From Thermaurantimonas aggregans (GTDB lineage: Bacteria; Bacteroidota; Bacteroidia; Flavobacteriales; Schleiferiaceae), in contig NZ_BHZE01000010.1 of NCBI RefSeq assembly GCF_003851885.1, positions 44,065 through 108,064 of the forward strand: DNA of 64,000 nucleotides, in the 5' to 3' direction. The notes under the pieces are model-generated. The model did no database searches and was not told the DNA's origin. It saw only the letters and a list, made by a program, of their open reading frames with translations. This document shows, one piece after another, positions 7,260-16,062 of the stretch. The number at the start of each line of letters is the position of its first letter. Within the stretch, counting starts at the first letter, position 1. The translations under genes were made by a program, and so were the position numbers.

Positions 7260-7607
7260 TTACAATACTTCTTGAATCTTATCAGCCGGTCTGGCTATTA
7301 CGGCCAAGTCTTTTTCAGGATTATACACGATCGGGCGCTGCAAAAGAATAGGGTCTTCGATGATGGCGTAAATCAACTCGTTGTCATCGAGTTCAAGCTC
7401 AGCATATTTCTCTTTCCAAACTTGTTCATTGGTGCGGATGATGTCGATGGTGTGAAAACCAGCGAGCTCGACGAGTTTTTCCACTTCATCAAAGGTAAGC
7501 GGCTCATCGAGATAACGCTTGATCTGGAAGGGAATGTTGCGCTCTTCGAGCCATTTTACAGCTTCTCTGCTCTTTCCACACCGGGGGTTGTGATATACGA
7601 TCAGCAT
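7260..7607 (-). CDS. ArsC/Spx-family thioredoxin-fold protein (arsenate reductase-like)
   Basis: A 115-residue protein of the ArsC/YffB/Spx family. The N-terminus 'YHNPRCGKSREAVKWLEE' carries the catalytic cysteine in the HNPRCGKS context of glutaredoxin-coupled arsenate reductases. 'LLQRPIVYN' near residue 89 supplies the Arg-Pro loop of the family. It is first in a probable unit with rsmG and the PorV/PorQ-family gene. No ars regulator or arsenite pump is nearby, so arsenate may not be its physiological substrate. Confidence 0.85.
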   Translation of the reverse strand: MLIVYHNPRCGKSREAVKWLEERNIPFQIKRYLDEPLTFDEVEKLVELAGFHTIDIIRTNEQVWKEKYAELELDDNELIYAIIEDPILLQRPIVYNPEKDLAVIARPADKIQEVL

Positions 7608-7637
7608 GTTAATGTATTAAAGTTTTTTATTTAACTG

Positions 7638-7645
7638 CAAATGTA
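7638..7645 (-). promoter_or_regulatory. Probable -7 box for the arsC-rsmG unit
   Basis: The minus-strand sequence TACATTTG matches TAnnTTTG. It is 31 bases upstream of the arsC-like ATG, in the 115-base spacer after the giant SprA-like gene. No clear -33 TTG was found. Confidence 0.4.
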
Positions 7646-7722
7646 GGTTCAGCCATAGTACACGATCAGAAATCGACGGGCAGTTGTCCGTTCTGAATAG
7701 TCTTTAAAATGATGATATATAA

Positions 7723-10700
7723 TTAAAAAAAGGCTTTTAATTGAACGGCACCGTTTTGTATGAATGTCAATTGTTGTCCCCATCGGGCTTCGTATGCCAA
7801 ACTAACTTGAAGACCATTTACTAAATTTCTTTGTATTTGAAGGTTTACAATCACATTGTCGCCTGCCTGTAACCCTTCGAGCATAGAAAAGCCAAGTGGT
7901 GAATTAGCCTCGCCGGTAAAGGCATTTCGCACCCACTGCACGATAGTAGTGATGGCATAAGAAGAGGCAGACGATAGGTAATTTTCGTTTAAAAAGCGCC
8001 AAGTATTTAAATTGGCTTGTTCCGCAGTTTTTATGCTGCGCTCTATGCCAATGCTCGAGCGAAAGCGTTCATTGGGTTGATATTCCAATTTGGGATTGAA
8101 TAAAATTTCTTGAAACGAAAAATTTCTATTTGAAAAATTTTGAGAAATATTGTCTCGTTGTCCAAAATTAAAAGCGAAGCGCGCAATTATCGGAGGTAGT
8201 ATTTTCCACCGAATGTTGAATGGATGCTCAATTTTTCTGACTTCTTCAATGCCAAACGAAAGCAAATTTGCACTCGTGTTGGTTAGATATGAGATATCCC
8301 ATCCGAATTTGTTTTTGCTTCGGTCGAAAAACAAGGTGTGTCGCTGCTGAACAAATGCCCCTAAAACAGCTGTATCTGAAGCATTCAAGGCGGATAGATA
8401 AAAGAATTTGTTGACGTTGTTGTTTAACTGCCTTCGGCTGTCATATTGCAGGGTTGACTGTATGCTAAAACGCGTTAAATACCTTCCAAATCCGGTCAAT
8501 TGGGTTGAAAAAGCAGAAGGATTGAAAAGGATGGATTGAGATACTTTGTTGAATTCTACTCTGATAAAGTCTGACGAAGGGGCAAATATGCGTAGGTAGC
8601 GAGCCTCTGCCGGAAACCTAGCTGGCTCAAATTCATCTAACTCTTTGACTCCATTTCCGTTGTAATCTATCCAAGTATGAGTACCGGTACCCGACGGCAC
8701 CTCTATGAAGCTAAAAACCCGTCGAGGTTCTGTGCCGGTTCCACTTTCCAAAAAAGTGTTGAGCATCAATGAAGATTTCAACCACCGTTGCTGTAGCCGA
8801 ATGCGTCCAGTGTAAGCAGCAAAGTCACTTTGATTTACAACCTCTTGAAAATCAATTTTCCTATAGAGAAGTGAAGAATTTACATTCACATGAGAATTCC
8901 ATCGCCAATCGGTGCGTACGCCGACGCCTTGTGAACGTGCTGCATTTTGAAATGCCTGGTTATAAACAGTATCATCGGCACGAACGATGGAAAAAAGCTC
9001 CAGATAATTTGCTTGTTTATATGACATCCTAACGTAAGGCTCAGCATAAAAAAACTGATATGAACCATCGACGAGTGCTGTTTGAATACTTCTGATATTT
9101 CGTTCGACGTCTGTCCGTACACCGACCCCAAGAGCTTCTGACAGCAAAAAGCGCATGTCTCCATTCTGCCGTATGAAAGAACCACTGCCTTGATCTCCTA
9201 AAATAGAAAGCGCTGAAAATCTGGTTGTAAGACTTAAAAATTGATTTTTAGCGCCCACATTGGCTGAAACTTTATGCCTGAGATCGCTGCCTTGGTTTAG
9301 ATACGAATATTCTACCTGAGCCTTAAAAGAAGTATCAGTTTCTAAGCCCACAGAAAGAGCAGCTAAAATCTGATTCTCAGCCCCTGCAGCAGAAGGCAGC
9401 GCCCAATCGCGCTGAAATTCCACTTGCCGCACGCGCTCTACCGTAGTAAAAGTTGACTGCATCCAGTCAACAAAAGAGTGTACCTTCAGCAATGATTTTC
9501 CAATTTTTTGATCTAAACCATATTTAGCCCGCAACGCCAGACCATCTGTTTGTGAAGGATTGAAAGAATACCGATTCACATCTTTCTGGCTTACAGCCAG
9601 TTGTAATTCAATATTACCTAATTTCTCGCCGTCAAAAGTTGATCTTAACGACGAAATCCTAAGTGCCTGAGGTGGAGTAAGCTGTTTTACAGGCTCGTAG
9701 CTTCCTTGTGGCTGTCCATTTACCGGAGGTATCCATTCGTACACTCTACCATTAAGGGTTTTGTTTGCCTGTACATAGTTGCCCTTGCCCTGCCCTACGA
9801 AGTTAAACTGCACGCGGTACAATTGCTTCGTAGAGTCGCGAGAATACACGAACACTTCACCAAATCCAGGCATTAGCACCTTTTCATACAAGATTTCATC
9901 GCTCGTGTAAGGCACAGCTATAGCTGTTGGGATGCGCATTTGATTCAAATCAGTTCCTGCTTGCGCCATGACCAGCTTTTCTTGATCCGTAAGGTCCTGA
10001 AAAAGGGTTTGATTGCGACTGTCGGATTCTTGGTAGTGTACAAGTTCTGCCTGAAATCTTCTTTCCGAAATACCGGCTTTGGCATAACCTATTGTACGCA
10101 GATACAGCAAAGTAGTGTATTGAAATTCAACCACAATTCGTCGGTCGCGCGTTATAGGGCGCAGAGCAGTGAAAGTGATCTCACCGGCATTGTAATCGAT
10201 CACGTAGTCATACTCTTGCCCTCGCGTAAGCAACTGACCATCGATATATACCCGCTCGCTTCCCGATACGATGATGATAAAAAGTTCATTGTTATTGCCA
10301 AAAAGCTTATATGGACCTTGATTGCCCTCTTGCCCCATAAACGAATTTCGGGCGAAAATTCCTCTGGATGCAGCACCATTTAGTTCTGCAAACAGGTGTC
10401 TATTGGAAGGATGAAAACTCCTTTGGGTTGATAGGCCAACACCCGTCACACGACGATCAAAAGTTAAAAAGTAATGATCTGTGTTGGCGATCGAATAATC
10501 GCCTGCCACTAATTTTCCCCTTTTAGGATGCGATACCTCCATGTAAATGCGGTCAATGTCACGCAACTGTTGCGAATAACCATCAGGCTGAATCGGAATG
10601 CGATTATCAGTAATTGAGGCCTTGATCGATGTACTGTCGGGCAGAGTGCCCGAAATCTGTAAGTCGAGTGTCGAATTCAGCACTGCGCTTTGGTTCGAAC

Positions 10701-11154
10701 CTATGCGAACAGCCCTACTTATTGCCCCTGTACGCGAAATTCCTGCAAAGTCAGATTCGAAAAATCTATTGTTAGATTTTACAACAATTAGCTCTCGTTC
10801 ATCAAACTTATCGAGTTTAGTTTTAGACGTAATTTTTTTGCGATCAAGTCCGTCCACCGAAGTTAAAAAACTATCTGGCAGCAAATAGTAAGTAATTTCC
10901 ACCTCCAAAGCCTCACAACGGTTCCAGTAAGTAAAACCTGAATCCAAGCTAACAAGACAACTATCTGAAAAAAAATTTTTTGCTGAAATGAGAAGAGAAG
11001 GGAGATAGGTTCTTTCAGGAAGTTTGAATGTATCGCCTGCCGCTAATCTGTAAACTTGCGAAACAAAACGAGGATTGATCTGCTGAGCAGAAATTGTGAC
11101 AAAAAGAACTTTTGTCAGTACGAAACATGATAAAATCAACCCCCATCTATTCAT
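7723..11154 (-). CDS. SprA-like giant outer-membrane protein, role unknown
   Basis: A 1143-residue protein with an N-terminal signal peptide (to about residue 24, ending 'ISAQQ') and almost wholly beta-strand-like sequence. Near residues 299-318 is 'YIDGQLLTRGQEYDYVIDYN', followed by 'AGEITFT'. This closely echoes SprA's 'GGVKLQEGTQYTVDYNLGRV'. 'SNRHLFAELNGAASRGIFAR' and 'GNQGPYKLFGNNNELFIIIV' precede it. Around residues 828-842 is 'DYNGNGVKELDEFEPARF', an EF-hand-like calcium loop. The C-terminal 600 residues have the aromatic, alternating look of an outer-membrane barrel and end in 'QLKAFF', with a terminal Phe. I infer a SprA-superfamily outer-membrane protein. It is monocistronic and divergent from xth. 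No function is assigned. Confidence 0.7.
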   Translation of the reverse strand: MNRWGLILSCFVLTKVLFVTISAQQINPRFVSQVYRLAAGDTFKLPERTYLPSLLISAKNFFSDSCLVSLDSGFTYWNRCEALEVEITYYLLPDSFLTSVDGLDRKKITSKTKLDKFDERELIVVKSNNRFFESDFAGISRTGAISRAVRIGSNQSAVLNSTLDLQISGTLPDSTSIKASITDNRIPIQPDGYSQQLRDIDRIYMEVSHPKRGKLVAGDYSIANTDHYFLTFDRRVTGVGLSTQRSFHPSNRHLFAELNGAASRGIFARNSFMGQEGNQGPYKLFGNNNELFIIIVSGSERVYIDGQLLTRGQEYDYVIDYNAGEITFTALRPITRDRRIVVEFQYTTLLYLRTIGYAKAGISERRFQAELVHYQESDSRNQTLFQDLTDQEKLVMAQAGTDLNQMRIPTAIAVPYTSDEILYEKVLMPGFGEVFVYSRDSTKQLYRVQFNFVGQGKGNYVQANKTLNGRVYEWIPPVNGQPQGSYEPVKQLTPPQALRISSLRSTFDGEKLGNIELQLAVSQKDVNRYSFNPSQTDGLALRAKYGLDQKIGKSLLKVHSFVDWMQSTFTTVERVRQVEFQRDWALPSAAGAENQILAALSVGLETDTSFKAQVEYSYLNQGSDLRHKVSANVGAKNQFLSLTTRFSALSILGDQGSGSFIRQNGDMRFLLSEALGVGVRTDVERNIRSIQTALVDGSYQFFYAEPYVRMSYKQANYLELFSIVRADDTVYNQAFQNAARSQGVGVRTDWRWNSHVNVNSSLLYRKIDFQEVVNQSDFAAYTGRIRLQQRWLKSSLMLNTFLESGTGTEPRRVFSFIEVPSGTGTHTWIDYNGNGVKELDEFEPARFPAEARYLRIFAPSSDFIRVEFNKVSQSILFNPSAFSTQLTGFGRYLTRFSIQSTLQYDSRRQLNNNVNKFFYLSALNASDTAVLGAFVQQRHTLFFDRSKNKFGWDISYLTNTSANLLSFGIEEVRKIEHPFNIRWKILPPIIARFAFNFGQRDNISQNFSNRNFSFQEILFNPKLEYQPNERFRSSIGIERSIKTAEQANLNTWRFLNENYLSSASSYAITTIVQWVRNAFTGEANSPLGFSMLEGLQAGDNVIVNLQIQRNLVNGLQVSLAYEARWGQQLTFIQNGAVQLKAFF

Positions 11155-11206
11155 TCAAAAGACTATCTTCGCTCAGATTTGCTTATTACAAACTAACGGA
11201 TTTTGG

Positions 11207-11971
11207 ATGAATATCATTACCTATAATGTAAATGGCATTAGAGCCGCAATCAATAAAGGATTCTTAGAATGGCTAAAAAACGAAAATCCCGACATTCTTT
11301 GTTTACAAGAAACCAAGGCTGATGCCTCTCAGGTTGATTTTTCACTCTTCGAACAACTCGGTTACAACGTACAATGGCATGAGGCAGAAAAGAAAGGCTA
11401 TTCAGGAGTAGCCATTTTGTCAAAACCTCTACCCAAATCCACCACTAAAGGCTGTGGCATCGAATACATCGACAAAGAAGGCCGAATTTTACTCAACGAA
11501 TACGACACTTTTACTCTGGTGTCAGTTTATATTCCCTCAGGCAGCAGTGGCGAAGAGCGACAAGACATTAAAATGAAATTTTTAGAAGATTTTCTTCAAT
11601 ACACTGATACCCTAAAAAACAAATACACCAACATCATATTAGCGGGTGACTTTAACATCTGTCACAAACCCATTGATATTCATGACCCCATCCGCAACGC
11701 CAAGAGCAGTGGATTCTTGCCCGAAGAACGAGAGTGGTTTGATCGGTTTGTAGAACACGGTTGGGTAGATTCCTTTCGGGTGCTTAATCAAGAGCCACAT
11801 CAATACACCTGGTGGACTTACAGAGCAGGTGCTCGGGCAAAAAACAAAGGCTGGCGAATCGACTATCAAATGCTCACTCCCGAATTGAAAGACCAACTTA
11901 CCAGCGTGCATATTTTGTCTGATGTATATCACAGCGATCACTGCCCCTATAAAATAGAGATCAATGTTTGA
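11207..11971 (+). CDS. xth: Exodeoxyribonuclease III (AP endonuclease)
   Basis: A 254-residue cytosolic nuclease of the ExoIII/Ape1 family acting in base-excision repair. The start is the ATG at 11207, giving the canonical N-terminus 'MNIITYNVNGIRAAINKGF'; the frame's upstream extension overlaps the divergent gene. Catalytic motifs are intact: 'DILCLQETKAD' (metal-binding Glu), 'ILAGDFNICH' (Asp/Asn pair) and 'VYHSDHCPYKIEI' (catalytic Asp/His). It leads a same-strand run with two sensor kinases (15-base gap) and a 3-hydroxyacyl-CoA dehydrogenase. Confidence 0.95.
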   Translation: MNIITYNVNGIRAAINKGFLEWLKNENPDILCLQETKADASQVDFSLFEQLGYNVQWHEAEKKGYSGVAILSKPLPKSTTKGCGIEYIDKEGRILLNEYDTFTLVSVYIPSGSSGEERQDIKMKFLEDFLQYTDTLKNKYTNIILAGDFNICHKPIDIHDPIRNAKSSGFLPEEREWFDRFVEHGWVDSFRVLNQEPHQYTWWTYRAGARAKNKGWRIDYQMLTPELKDQLTSVHILSDVYHSDHCPYKIEINV

Positions 11972-11986
11972 ATAAAAAATAAAACC

Positions 11987-13396
11987 ATGAATACAGAACT
12001 CTTCAAACAGTTAGTAGATCAAAGTCAAATTCCAACGCTAATCTGTTTAAAGAATGAACGTATTTATGAAAATCAATCTTTTAGTAATCTGCTCAAAACG
12101 GCTAAAATAAATATTGATGAATTCATTGAAAAATATTTACAAAGTTTTGATTCCACTATAGAAATAAATTTGAATGACAAAAACATTTACTTTTATATTT
12201 TTAAACAAATGATTGACACTTCAATTATTTCTTACCAAATAATTGATGTTACTGAAGAGCAAATACATTTAAAAAATTTAGAAAATTCATTAAAAAGCTT
12301 ACACGAAATTGATAAACAAAGAAAAATATTTTTAGAAAACCTTTCACACGAACTGCGCACCCCGCTCACCGGGATCATCGGATTTACAGACCTATTGAAA
12401 TACACTGACTTAAGCGAAGAAGCTCAAACGTATTTAGAGGGTTTGTCAGAATCAGCCAATAGAATGGTCGAAACTCTAAATAATATAAATGATTTCACAT
12501 TGCTTACTTCTGAAAACAACAGCGTTGAAATACAAGAAATAGATGTTTACTCTACACTTAAAACACTATGTGATGCCTTTTATTACAAAGCAAAAGCAAA
12601 ACAATTAAGAATACAATTAATTGGTGAGGTAGCCCCTGAAATTAAATTTTTTACTGATACTAAAAAAGTAGAAACCATAGTAAAACAACTGCTTTCCAAT
12701 GCTATAAAATTTACAGACAAGGGTAAAATAGAAGTATCGTATGAAGTGACAGAAGACTTGTGTAGAATTTCAGTAAAAGATACTGGAATCGGAATACCCG
12801 AAGATAAAATAGAAGAATGTTTTGATGATTTTAAACAATTGAGTGAAGGTTACAACAGACAATACGAAGGTTCAGGTATTGGATTAAGTATCGTAAAGAA
12901 ATTAGTGAATTTATTGAAAGGCTTTATACGTGTAGAAAGCAAGGTAAATGAAGGAAGTACTTTCACCATAGAAATTCCCAATGCAAAGGAAAAATTTGAA
13001 AAACCTGAAGTTTCCATCTCAAAAACACAAGGAAACAATATTCTCTATGTAGAGGACAATTATTTAAATCAAAAATTACTTCAAATCAGTTTAGGTAAAA
13101 AATACAATATTACCTTAGCTGACAATGCAGAAGAAGGTTTAAAATGGATTAAGGAAAAAGATTTTGACTTGGTATTAATGGACATTAATCTCGGAAAAGG
13201 CATGGACGGCATACAAGCAATGAAAGAAATCAAAAAATATCCAAAATACTCAAAGACACCAGTCATCGCCCTTACCGCCTATGCATTGGCAAATGATGAA
13301 GAAAAATTTTTGAAAGAAGGATTTGATGATTACATTCCTAAACCCTATACAAAGGATGAAATCATTAGCAAAATTTCAAAATTTATTTACAAATGA
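11987..13396 (+). CDS. Cytosolic hybrid sensor histidine kinase (PAS-like/HisKA/HATPase/REC)
   Basis: A 469-residue protein without signal peptide or membrane helices. Residues 1-90 look like a degenerate PAS sensor ('IPTLICLKNERIYENQSF'). HisKA follows with the phospho-acceptor His121 in 'NLSHELRTPLTGI'. The ATPase domain has 'LLSNAIKFTD' (N box), 'DTGIGIP' (G1) and 'YEGSGIGLSIVKKL' (G2). A C-terminal receiver starts near residue 350 ('ILYVEDNYLNQKLL') with phospho-acceptor Asp399 in 'LVLMDINL' and the conserved Lys in 'DYIPKPY'. No output domain is present, so the receiver probably passes phosphate on or modulates the kinase. It sits 15 bases after xth and 20 before a second kinase. It is AT-rich compared with the dehydrogenase at the end of the unit. 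Confidence 0.92.
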   Translation: MNTELFKQLVDQSQIPTLICLKNERIYENQSFSNLLKTAKINIDEFIEKYLQSFDSTIEINLNDKNIYFYIFKQMIDTSIISYQIIDVTEEQIHLKNLENSLKSLHEIDKQRKIFLENLSHELRTPLTGIIGFTDLLKYTDLSEEAQTYLEGLSESANRMVETLNNINDFTLLTSENNSVEIQEIDVYSTLKTLCDAFYYKAKAKQLRIQLIGEVAPEIKFFTDTKKVETIVKQLLSNAIKFTDKGKIEVSYEVTEDLCRISVKDTGIGIPEDKIEECFDDFKQLSEGYNRQYEGSGIGLSIVKKLVNLLKGFIRVESKVNEGSTFTIEIPNAKEKFEKPEVSISKTQGNNILYVEDNYLNQKLLQISLGKKYNITLADNAEEGLKWIKEKDFDLVLMDINLGKGMDGIQAMKEIKKYPKYSKTPVIALTAYALANDEEKFLKEGFDDYIPKPYTKDEIISKISKFIYK

Positions 13397-13416
13397 AGTA
13401 AAAATCATCTTATTAA

Positions 13417-14892
13417 ATGAAATCAAAGAATTTTAAATACTACGAATATAGCATAAGGCTTGTCAAGGACCTGAAAGGAAATATCACCGATTTTTTAATT
13501 GAAAAATGGGATAAAATCCAACCTGAACCATTAAATATTTTAAATATGTATATACCACCTATTTCCTATAAAATGTTGGAAAGCAAATACAATTTCGAAA
13601 AGGGTTTTTTTGAAATGTTTATATCCAATATTGATACCACTCCAGAAGGCATATTTTATTACAATGGAAACGGAATACAAGAAAATATTTACAAAATAAA
13701 ATATGTGGGTACAGGTGATGTGCTTAACATATTACTTTCAGTAGAAAATCAGATAACGGTTGAAGAGTTTCAGGAGTTGAATGAAATCAAATATTTCTAC
13801 GAAAATATTTTTCATCATTCGGGTGATGCAATATTTATCGTCGAATATAAAAACGGAGAATTTAGATACGTAACTACCAATAAAAAGCACAGAACAGAAA
13901 CAGGAATACCCATAGAATCAATTCAAAACAAAACACCATATGAACTAGTAGGTCATGAAATCGGAAAAGTATTGGTAGATAATTACACCAAAGCGCTTAA
14001 TTCAAATGATGTGATTTCTTACGAAGAATATCTGGAATTGCCTGCTGGGGCAAAGTATTGGTTAACATCATTGAAAAAAATCGTAATACCAAAGTCTGAA
14101 AGAGTTTTAATTATTGGAAGTGCAAGAGATATTACTGATCTTAAGAGCAAAGAAATTAAAAATCAAAAGCTCATCGAGCAGCTAGAAGAGGCGAATTCCA
14201 TAAAAAACAAGTTTTTTACCATCATAGCTCATGACCTTAAAAATCCATTGTACAATAGTCTATCCATCGGCGATCTTCTGTATGAAAGTGCAGAATCGCT
14301 TTCGATGCAAGAATTGAAGGACTATCTCAAATTGCTAAACATTAGTTTAAAAAACGCCTCAGAATTGTTGAGCAATTTGTTGGTTTGGTCATCAAGTCAA
14401 ATGAAGGGACTATCAGTAGAATTTGAACCTATATATCTCAAAAAAACAGTTGATAAAGTTTTAGAGGGATTAGAACTTAACATCAACGAAAAAAAGATAA
14501 ATATAATAAGAGATAATTTAGAAAATACAATTGTATATTGTGATAACAATAGCTTATACTTTATTCTTCGAAATTTAATCTCTAATGCCATCAAGTTTTC
14601 GCATATGAATGGAGAAATTAAAATCACCTCTAAAAATCTTCCAAACGATGAAATTCAAATCTCCATTCAAGATAATGGAATTGGAATTAGTGAAGAAAAC
14701 AAAGAAAAATTATTCACTTTTCTTACAAAATCAACTCTCGGTACTTTTGGCGAAAAAGGTTCAGGACTTGGTTTGGCTCTTGTAAGAGAGTTTGTAGAAA
14801 AAAATAAAGGGAGAATTTTTTTCGAAAGTGAATTGGGAAAAGGTACTACATTTTATGTAATTCTTCCAGCTTTTAAACCCATTAAAAAATAA
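13417..14892 (+). CDS. PAS-domain sensor histidine kinase
   Basis: A 491-residue soluble kinase. Residues 1-120 resemble a first PAS-like fold. A second, clearer PAS spans about 130-250 ('FHHSGDAIFIVEYKNGEFRY', ending 'IGSARDITDLK'). HisKA has His272 in 'IIAHDLKNPL', the variant common in PAS kinases. ATPase motifs: 'LISNAIKFSH', 'DNGIGISEENKEKLF', 'GEKGSGLGLALVREFVEKNK'. It ends at 14892, only 2 bases before the dehydrogenase ATG. With the preceding hybrid kinase it makes a tandem pair without a dedicated DNA-binding regulator, suggesting phosphorelay between them or to a distant partner. Confidence 0.92.
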   Translation: MKSKNFKYYEYSIRLVKDLKGNITDFLIEKWDKIQPEPLNILNMYIPPISYKMLESKYNFEKGFFEMFISNIDTTPEGIFYYNGNGIQENIYKIKYVGTGDVLNILLSVENQITVEEFQELNEIKYFYENIFHHSGDAIFIVEYKNGEFRYVTTNKKHRTETGIPIESIQNKTPYELVGHEIGKVLVDNYTKALNSNDVISYEEYLELPAGAKYWLTSLKKIVIPKSERVLIIGSARDITDLKSKEIKNQKLIEQLEEANSIKNKFFTIIAHDLKNPLYNSLSIGDLLYESAESLSMQELKDYLKLLNISLKNASELLSNLLVWSSSQMKGLSVEFEPIYLKKTVDKVLEGLELNINEKKINIIRDNLENTIVYCDNNSLYFILRNLISNAIKFSHMNGEIKITSKNLPNDEIQISIQDNGIGISEENKEKLFTFLTKSTLGTFGEKGSGLGLALVREFVEKNKGRIFFESELGKGTTFYVILPAFKPIKK

Positions 14893-14894
14893 TT

Positions 14895-16052
14895 ATGAAT
14901 ATAAACTCAATTGCAATAGCGGGAGCAGGTACTATGGGTATCGGTATCGCCCAATTAGCCGCTCAAAATGGACACATAGTATTCTTGTATGACATTCAAC
15001 AAAAAAACCTCGAAAATGCCCGAAAAAGTATTGAAAATAACTTACAAAAGCTTGCTGAAAAGGGCAAATTACCATCATCAACTTATGAAGAAATAGTTCA
15101 AAGAATTCATTACATATATCAATTAGAGAATCTAACGGAATGCTCTCTTTTTATAGAGGCGATAATCGAAAACTTTGAAGCAAAAAAGACTCTGTTTAGT
15201 CAGATTGAAAAAATAGTACCCGATAGCTGCATTTTAGCCTCAAATACTTCTAGTCTAAGCATCAATCGGTTGAGCAGTGTACTTACCCACCCGGAAAGAT
15301 TTGTAGGGCTGCACTTTTTCAATCCTGCTACAATAATGAAGCTGGTGGAAGTAATACCAGGTATTAACACCTCGTGGGCTATAATTGATGGCTTAAAAGA
15401 CCTGATGACAAGTTGGGGTAAAATACCTGCTGTGGCTAAGGACACACCTGGTTTCATCGTGAACCGAGTGGCTCGGCCCTTTTACGGCGAGGCTCTTCGC
15501 ATTGCTGAAGAAGGACTGGCTACACCGGCTGAGATCGACCAGATCATGAAGAGGCTCGGTGGCTTTCGAATGGGGCCTTTCGAATTGATGGACTTTATCG
15601 GCCTGGACGTGAATTTTTCGGTAAGCTATTCAGTATTTGAGCAGTTCTACTACGACCCGCGCTACAAACCTTCGCTTTTGCAACAGCGCATGATGGAATC
15701 AGGTCGTCTCGGTCGAAAATCAGGCAAAGGGTTCTACGATTACAGCCTTCCCAATCCATTTGAAGTAACCCAAGCGCTCGACGAATCAAAAAGTCAAGCG
15801 ATTTTCTTTCGCATCTTGAGTATGCTCATCAACGAAGCAGTAGATGCAGTTTATTTTCAAATTGCCGATGCGCAAGCGGTCGATAAAGCAATGATGTACG
15901 GAGCGAATTACCCCAAAGGCTTACTTGCGTGGGGCAAAGAGATTGGTTTTGATAAAGTGAAGGCCGAAATCGACCGATTGTTTGAGCATTACAAAGACAT
16001 GCGCTACAGAGCCTCTGCCGGATTTTATGTGATTGACAGACTTTTAGATTAA
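14895..16052 (+). CDS. 3-hydroxyacyl-CoA dehydrogenase
   Basis: A 385-residue NAD-dependent enzyme oxidising 3-hydroxyacyl-CoA (beta-oxidation or 3-hydroxybutyryl-CoA). The Rossmann domain starts 'IAIAGAGTMGIGIAQLAAQN'. 'ASNTSSLSI' and 'GLHFFNPATIMKLVEVI' contain the conserved Ser and catalytic His, followed by 'DTPGFIVNRVARPF'. Residues about 186-283 are the dimerisation domain ending 'SGKGFYDY'. The last 90 residues are a partial second copy of that domain ('INEAVDAVY', 'NYPKGLLAWG'), as in PaaH-type enzymes. The start overlaps nothing but follows the kinase stop by 2 bases. The 5' third is AT-rich and the rest GC-richer. Its thiolase partner may be the gene at 47725. Confidence 0.93.
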   Translation: MNINSIAIAGAGTMGIGIAQLAAQNGHIVFLYDIQQKNLENARKSIENNLQKLAEKGKLPSSTYEEIVQRIHYIYQLENLTECSLFIEAIIENFEAKKTLFSQIEKIVPDSCILASNTSSLSINRLSSVLTHPERFVGLHFFNPATIMKLVEVIPGINTSWAIIDGLKDLMTSWGKIPAVAKDTPGFIVNRVARPFYGEALRIAEEGLATPAEIDQIMKRLGGFRMGPFELMDFIGLDVNFSVSYSVFEQFYYDPRYKPSLLQQRMMESGRLGRKSGKGFYDYSLPNPFEVTQALDESKSQAIFFRILSMLINEAVDAVYFQIADAQAVDKAMMYGANYPKGLLAWGKEIGFDKVKAEIDRLFEHYKDMRYRASAGFYVIDRLLD

Positions 16053-16062
16053 ATATCGATAT

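Noticed and set aside
9940..10383. 147-codon plus-strand ORF opposite the SprA-like gene
   Set aside because: Antisense shadow; its residue composition is a mirror of the beta-rich coding strand and it has no promoter or neighbours.
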